From contig JAFZHB010000002.1 in NCBI GenBank assembly GCA_017555105.1, positions 1-64,000 on the forward strand: 64,000 nucleotides of DNA. The letters are read 5' to 3'. Below are positions 60,061 through 64,000 of the stretch, piece by piece. Source of the DNA: Alistipes sp. (GTDB lineage: Bacteria; Bacteroidota; Bacteroidia; Bacteroidales; Rikenellaceae). Made by a program: the position numbers and the translations under genes. Position 1 is the stretch's first letter; every line of letters starts with the position of its first letter. The notes under the pieces are model-generated. The model was not told where the DNA came from and made no database searches. It saw only the letters and a program-made list of their open reading frames with translations.

Positions 60061-61264
60061 AGTGCGTTGCTTTCCACCAAGCGGTTTGCTTCTTCTCTGC
60101 GCAGGCCGAGTTAAGACTCGGATCGGAGGTCGAGATACCCGAGAAGGAGCGCATCGGGAAGATGTAGCCGCTGCTGTAGAACTTCGGGGTGTGTCCGCGA
60201 TGGGTGGAGGGGATCATGCGCTCGAGCTGGGCGGCAAAGGCCGCTTTGAGCGCTTCGTCGGCCGAGTAGTGAGCTACATAGTCGCCCAAGTCGAAGAATC
60301 GGTGCTGCGAGAGGTAGTCGAAACTCTGGATCGTCTGCAGATCGACCGCATGGGTTGCGGCGGCGTTGATCTGCTTCATGAGCGCGGCCAGCGGCTCAAT
60401 CTCGCTACACTTGATCGCTGCAATGTTGCCGTAGGGGTAAGCTTCGTTGTAGTAGGTGTAGTGGTTGTAGAACTCGACAAACCCGTCGCAGATGGCGGGG
60501 TAGTCGGGCGTGCCGATCATCTTACCACCCACCTCGGCATAGGGGAAGCCGTAGTTCATGATCTCGCAGGGCGAGGCAATCAGGTAGTCAGCCACCTGGC
60601 GTAGGTCGTAGGCCACCTCGATCGATGACATGTAGCAGTTGTCGAAGAGGATGTACTCCATGTGCAGCTCACTCTCCTGCAGTGCGGTAGCCAGGGAGGC
60701 GATGTCGCAGCGATGATTCTGCGATTGCCCGCCAAACCAACGCGTCAGGGGAAGGCCGTCGGCTGCGGTGTGCTCCCAGTACTCGCGCTCGGGTGTTCCG
60801 TCGCTCGTCAGCATCGAGCCACTTGCCGAGAGCGATTGCCCGGGGTGGGCGGGGAGCCACGCCATGCCGTGGCTGCCGATCGTCATTGCATAGCGTTTGG
60901 CGGGGGCGAGTCGTTTTACATCCTTAAGCACCTCGCCGATGCCCTCCGCGGTGGTGAAGGCGATATTCTTATAGGTGGCCAGGTCGCGTTCGCAGACGAT
61001 GCCCTTGCGGTCGTAGATCTCGAAGAGGCGTCCATCGGTGCTGCTCGACATGAAGTAGACCAACACACGGCAATGCTCGGGGATGCCCTGCTCGATGACG
61101 CGCTTCATATCCTCGATGTTCGTCAGGAAGAACGAGGTGAGGTTGTCCGACCACGGTAGGTACATCAGCAGCGTCTGCTCGGTGGCAGGAGGGGCGGGGT
61201 GCTCCTCTTTTTTGCAGCCAACCACCAGGAGTAGCGCCCAGAGAAGGATTGCGATCCGTTTCAT
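60059..61264 (-). CDS. Clostripain-family (C11) cysteine peptidase, lipoprotein
   Basis: 401 residues with a lipoprotein signal (LLLVVGC, Cys17). It is a caspase-fold C11 peptidase: the catalytic His132 is in MTIGSHGMAWLP, and the catalytic Cys210 is in EYILFDNCYMSS after a hydrophobic strand. Family members cleave after basic residues and often self-process. Substrates are unknown. The start codon overlaps the stop codon of the upstream DUF4919 gene by one base, implying coupled translation and a shared task. Confidence 0.9.
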   Translation of the reverse strand: MKRIAILLWALLLVVGCKKEEHPAPPATEQTLLMYLPWSDNLTSFFLTNIEDMKRVIEQGIPEHCRVLVYFMSSSTDGRLFEIYDRKGIVCERDLATYKNIAFTTAEGIGEVLKDVKRLAPAKRYAMTIGSHGMAWLPAHPGQSLSASGSMLTSDGTPEREYWEHTAADGLPLTRWFGGQSQNHRCDIASLATALQESELHMEYILFDNCYMSSIEVAYDLRQVADYLIASPCEIMNYGFPYAEVGGKMIGTPDYPAICDGFVEFYNHYTYYNEAYPYGNIAAIKCSEIEPLAALMKQINAAATHAVDLQTIQSFDYLSQHRFFDLGDYVAHYSADEALKAAFAAQLERMIPSTHRGHTPKFYSSGYIFPMRSFSGISTSDPSLNSACAEKKQTAWWKATH

Positions 61265-62007
61265 TATTTGTATTCGCGGGGTTTGAGGTTGTTGAACTGC
61301 CAGGTGCGATCACGCTGGTAGGTGTAACCGTCGGGCTTGTTCCAGTAGACACGGCCGAAGTCGAAGTAGATACCCTTGCGCTTCTTGCCATCGACTACGC
61401 GGGGCGAGAGCAGGGGGATGAACTCCACCGTGCGGCTGATGATGCGCGGCTGGTCGTGGCTGAAGCCCTCGACGGCCATCATGTCGATGGCGTGATCGAA
61501 CATCAGCACATGCATCGGGCTCTTCTGCGTGAGTCCGTCGCCCGAGGCGGCAATGGCGCGCACGATGCCCTGCTTGTGGCGTGCCCACTTGGCGGCTGCC
61601 TCGCGCTGACCGAGCATCTCGCAGGCGAAGGTCATCACATTGAGGATCTTCGGGCTGAAGGGGTCGCGCATGCGCGCAGCGTCGGCCGTGCGGAGCAACT
61701 CCTCCAACAGCGCCTGGTCGGCCTGGTCGGGGTCGAGGTGGAGCATCAGCGCCATCATCTGCTCGGCGTCGGGATTTGAGTTTAGCGGTTTGTAGCTCTC
61801 GTGGTAGGCGAAGCCGTAGTAGAGGTAGTGGTAGTCAAGATCCGTCAGTGTCTCGTCGCCCGTCGTGTAGCGCATCATCAGCGCCGTGTAGTAGTAGGGC
61901 GAGCGTTGGTTGGAGATCTGCTCCAGAATGTCTTGCTCAACAGGGGTCTTGGCGGCCGTCAATAACGGCAGCAACACCACCAGGAGCATAGTGAGGCGTT
62001 TCATCAT
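61264..62007 (-). CDS. DUF4919-family exported protein
   Basis: 247 residues with a signal peptide (MMKRLTMLLVVLLPLLTAA). The mature part is helical and TPR-like in places (TTGDETLTDLDYHYLYYGFAYHESYKPL in segments, KILNVMTFACEMLGQREAAAKWARH) and ends in a beta-rich tail (KGIYFDFGRVYWNKP). This matches the DUF4919 layout. Function unknown. Directly coupled to the C11 peptidase gene, 38 bases downstream of dapA. Confidence 0.8.
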   Translation of the reverse strand: MMKRLTMLLVVLLPLLTAAKTPVEQDILEQISNQRSPYYYTALMMRYTTGDETLTDLDYHYLYYGFAYHESYKPLNSNPDAEQMMALMLHLDPDQADQALLEELLRTADAARMRDPFSPKILNVMTFACEMLGQREAAAKWARHKQGIVRAIAASGDGLTQKSPMHVLMFDHAIDMMAVEGFSHDQPRIISRTVEFIPLLSPRVVDGKKRKGIYFDFGRVYWNKPDGYTYQRDRTWQFNNLKPREYK

Positions 62008-62045
62008 AAGTCAAGCGGTATGGTTCCCCGAAGAGAACGCTCCGA

Positions 62046-62942
62046 TTAGTGTAAATCGTATTTCTCGATCAGCATTTTAAAGCGTTCGCGCAACTGCTCC
62101 GTGCCGGGTACTAACGGCAGACGCATCGTCGGGCCGATCTTACCCATCACCGAGAGTGCACACTTTGCACCGACGGGGTTGCCCTCGGCAAAGAGTGCAG
62201 CTACGGCCTCCTCCATGTTGGCCTCCTCCCAGGCTGCGCGTGCAGCGGCGTAGTCGCCCTTCTTCGCTCGGTTGATGCACTCCATAAAGCGCTTCGGGAA
62301 GGTATTGGCTGCTACCGAGATGACACCGTCGCCACCGCGTTCCATCAGGTCGATCGTGATGCCGTCGTCACCCGACAACACGAGGAAACCCTCCGGACGG
62401 TTGTCGAGGATCTGCTGCATCTGCTCCAAGTTGCCCGAGGCCTCCTTGATGCCGATGATGTTCGGGATCTCACGCGCCAGACGCAGCGTGGTCTCGGCCG
62501 TCATGTTGACACCCGAACGACCGGGGATGTTGTAGAGAATCACCGGCAGCGGCGAGTTCTCGGCAATGGTCTTGAAGTGCTGGTAGAGACCCTCCTGCGA
62601 AGGCTTGTTGTAGTAGGGCGTAACGCTCAGAATAGCGTCAGCGCCACGCAGGTCGAACTCGCGCAGCTGATCCAACACCTCCGAGGTGGAGTTGCCACCG
62701 CAACCCATCACCAGCGGCACGCGACCGTTGATCTTGTGCGCCGTGTACATGGCGATCACGGCACGCTCCGAGTTGTAGAGCGTGGGGGTCTCGGCGGTCG
62801 TGCCGAGGGCTACGATGTAGTCCACACCGCCCTCGATAACATAGTTGACCATATCGCCCAGGGCCTGGTAGTCGACCTGCCCCTCCTCGGTAAACGGCGT
62901 AACCAACGCTACACCCACACCGGTAAATTTCTCGTTCAGCAT
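62046..62942 (-). CDS. dapA: 4-hydroxy-tetrahydrodipicolinate synthase
   Basis: Condenses aspartate semialdehyde with pyruvate in lysine and diaminopimelate synthesis. The start is set at MLNEKFTGVGVALVTPF, giving 298 residues; the frame runs 32 codons further up but overlaps ligA. The TIM barrel shows ALGTTAETPTL, the Tyr in SVTPYYNKPSQEG, and the Schiff-base Lys in NIIGIKEASGN. It lies 10 bases downstream of ligA. Confidence 0.96.
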   Translation of the reverse strand: MLNEKFTGVGVALVTPFTEEGQVDYQALGDMVNYVIEGGVDYIVALGTTAETPTLYNSERAVIAMYTAHKINGRVPLVMGCGGNSTSEVLDQLREFDLRGADAILSVTPYYNKPSQEGLYQHFKTIAENSPLPVILYNIPGRSGVNMTAETTLRLAREIPNIIGIKEASGNLEQMQQILDNRPEGFLVLSGDDGITIDLMERGGDGVISVAANTFPKRFMECINRAKKGDYAAARAAWEEANMEEAVAALFAEGNPVGAKCALSVMGKIGPTMRLPLVPGTEQLRERFKMLIEKYDLH

Positions 62943-62952
62943 AGTTCTATTT

Positions 62953-64000
62953 CTAAAATAATGAGCCCTGTACAGGAGCTTCGTTCTTGATAGGTTCTTC
63001 GGTTGTGGTTTGTTGCTCGATCGCTGGGGACGGCTCACTTGTGCCGAGGAGCGACATAAACTCCTCCTCGGAGATGATCACGACGCCCAGCTTCTCGGCC
63101 TTCTTGCGCTTCTCGGGGCCCATCTTGTCGCCGGCTACGAGGTAATCGACATTGCCCGATACGGCAGCCAGATTCTTGCCTCCGTGGGTCTCGATCAACT
63201 GCTTGAGCTCGTCGCGTGCAATGGAGAACTTACCCGATACGACAAAACTCTTTCCCTCGAGCGCGTTGGAGGTTCGGGTGCGCTCGGTGGCCTCGAAGCA
63301 AAGCCCGGCGGTGCGCAGACGCTCGATGATTTGGCAATTTTCCTCCTCGGCAAAGTATTCGATGATGGCATCTGCAATCTTTTCACCCACCTCTTCGGCT
63401 TCGACCAGCTCCTCGCGCGTGGCATGCATCAAACGATCGAGCGTGCGGAAGTGATCGGCCAGGTAACGAGCCGTCGTCTCGCCAACGAAACGAATGCCCA
63501 AGGCAAAGAGCACGCGCTCGAAGGGAACCTCCTTCGATGCTCGTACCGAACGCACGATGTTCTCGGCCGATTTCTCTCCCAAGCGGGGCAGGGGAGCAAG
63601 TTGCACAGCCTGCAGGTCGTACAGATCGGCGATGTTGTGGATCAGCCCCTTGGCGTGGAGCAATTCGATGGTTTCCTCGCCCAACCCCTCGATGTCGAGC
63701 GCCTTGCGCCCTACGAAGTGGATGATGCGCCCGATGATCTGCGGGGTGCAGCCGCTCTGGTTGGGACAGTAGTGCTTGGCCTCCCCCTCGTAGCGCACGA
63801 GCGGCGTGCCGCAGACGGGACAGGTGGTGATGTATTGCAGGGGCTCACTCGCTGCAGGTCGCTGCGAGAGCTCCACGGCCGTGATCTTGGGAATGATCTC
63901 GCCGCCCTTCTCCACATAGACCATATCGCCGATGCGGATATCGAGCAGGGCGATCTGCTCGGCGTTGTGCAGCGTGGCACGCTTGACGGTTGTGCCCGCC
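62953..64000 (-). CDS. ligA: NAD-dependent DNA ligase LigA, C-terminal part (5' end outside window)
   Basis: Seals nicks in replicating DNA using NAD. The frame is open to the window edge, where ATLHNAEQIALLDIRIGDMV shows the OB fold. Then come the four-Cys zinc site (CPVCG and HYCPNQSGC), helix-hairpin-helix repeats (LDIEGLGEETIELL, LPRLGEKSAENIV) and a C-terminal BRCT domain (GKSFVVSGKFSIARDELKQL). The adenylation domain lies outside the window. A Pro/Glu-rich tail ends in GSLF. Confidence 0.95.
   Translation of the reverse strand, partial: AGTTVKRATLHNAEQIALLDIRIGDMVYVEKGGEIIPKITAVELSQRPAASEPLQYITTCPVCGTPLVRYEGEAKHYCPNQSGCTPQIIGRIIHFVGRKALDIEGLGEETIELLHAKGLIHNIADLYDLQAVQLAPLPRLGEKSAENIVRSVRASKEVPFERVLFALGIRFVGETTARYLADHFRTLDRLMHATREELVEAEEVGEKIADAIIEYFAEEENCQIIERLRTAGLCFEATERTRTSNALEGKSFVVSGKFSIARDELKQLIETHGGKNLAAVSGNVDYLVAGDKMGPEKRKKAEKLGVVIISEEEFMSLLGTSEPSPAIEQQTTTEEPIKNEAPVQGSLF

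Overview
The window looks like a piece of a Bacteroidales chromosome, most likely Alistipes or a close Rikenellaceae relative. The DNA is GC-rich and genes mostly lack Shine-Dalgarno sequences. Several promoters match the Bacteroidetes form TTTG-N19/20-TAnnTTTG. The gene set is also typical: a TPP-riboswitch/TonB-receptor/PnuT thiamine operon, DUF4450, DUF4861 and DUF4919 proteins, a lone rpoN, and fused hexuronate catabolism genes. I see no rRNA, tRNA, CRISPR array, prophage or insertion sequence. Fifty protein-coding genes are supported; asnS and ligA are cut by the window edges.

Layout. 0-7.4 kb: the asnS 3' end, rpoN, then on the minus strand prs, the GTPase pair der-engB and a Kef-type antiporter. 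7.5-11.6 kb: a plus-strand run of small outer-membrane barrel, phoH, pepD and a lipid-kinase homolog with an altered GGDGT motif. 11.6-15.3 kb: a TPP-riboswitch-controlled thiamine uptake operon (TonB receptor, PnuT, unknown lipoprotein). 15.4-22.1 kb: xylB-xylA and ychF-gltX-galM, all minus strand. 22.3-30.4 kb: a minus-strand pectin/rhamnogalacturonan cluster (GH105, GH65-like, PL1 pectate lyase, DUF4450) with a clear promoter and no SusC/SusD pair. 30.5-35.0 kb: an acidic unknown protein, rsmI, and an overlapping acyltransferase / GT2 / GNAT block. 35.1-38.2 kb: glnS, an SpoU methyltransferase and panB. 38.4-42.3 kb: a BASS-type transporter and a two-gene Fe-S redox module. 42.4-45.4 kb: guaB and guaA, where GuaA has lost the core of its glutaminase domain. 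45.4-57.2 kb: the second pectin/galacturonate block, with a divergent DUF4861 lipoprotein and then uxaC-kdgK-eda-exuT-uxaB-uxaA-pectinesterase-GH43. 57.3-64 kb: a MATE exporter, an RluB-type pseudouridine synthase with a long basic tail, a C11 peptidase with a DUF4919 protein, dapA and ligA.

The two carbohydrate blocks fit together. CE8 pectinesterase and PL1 lyase would open homogalacturonan, GH105 would remove unsaturated uronates, and GH43 and the unassigned enzymes would trim side chains. ExuT would import galacturonate, and UxaC, UxaB, UxaA, KdgK and Eda take it to pyruvate and glyceraldehyde-3-phosphate. XylA and XylB deal with xylose.

The observations most worth following are the truncated GuaA amidotransferase domain, a pseudoknot-capable sequence just upstream of guaA, the architecture of the TPP riboswitch leader, an inverted repeat around the uxaC promoter, and a short AT-rich repeat found at six intergenic sites.
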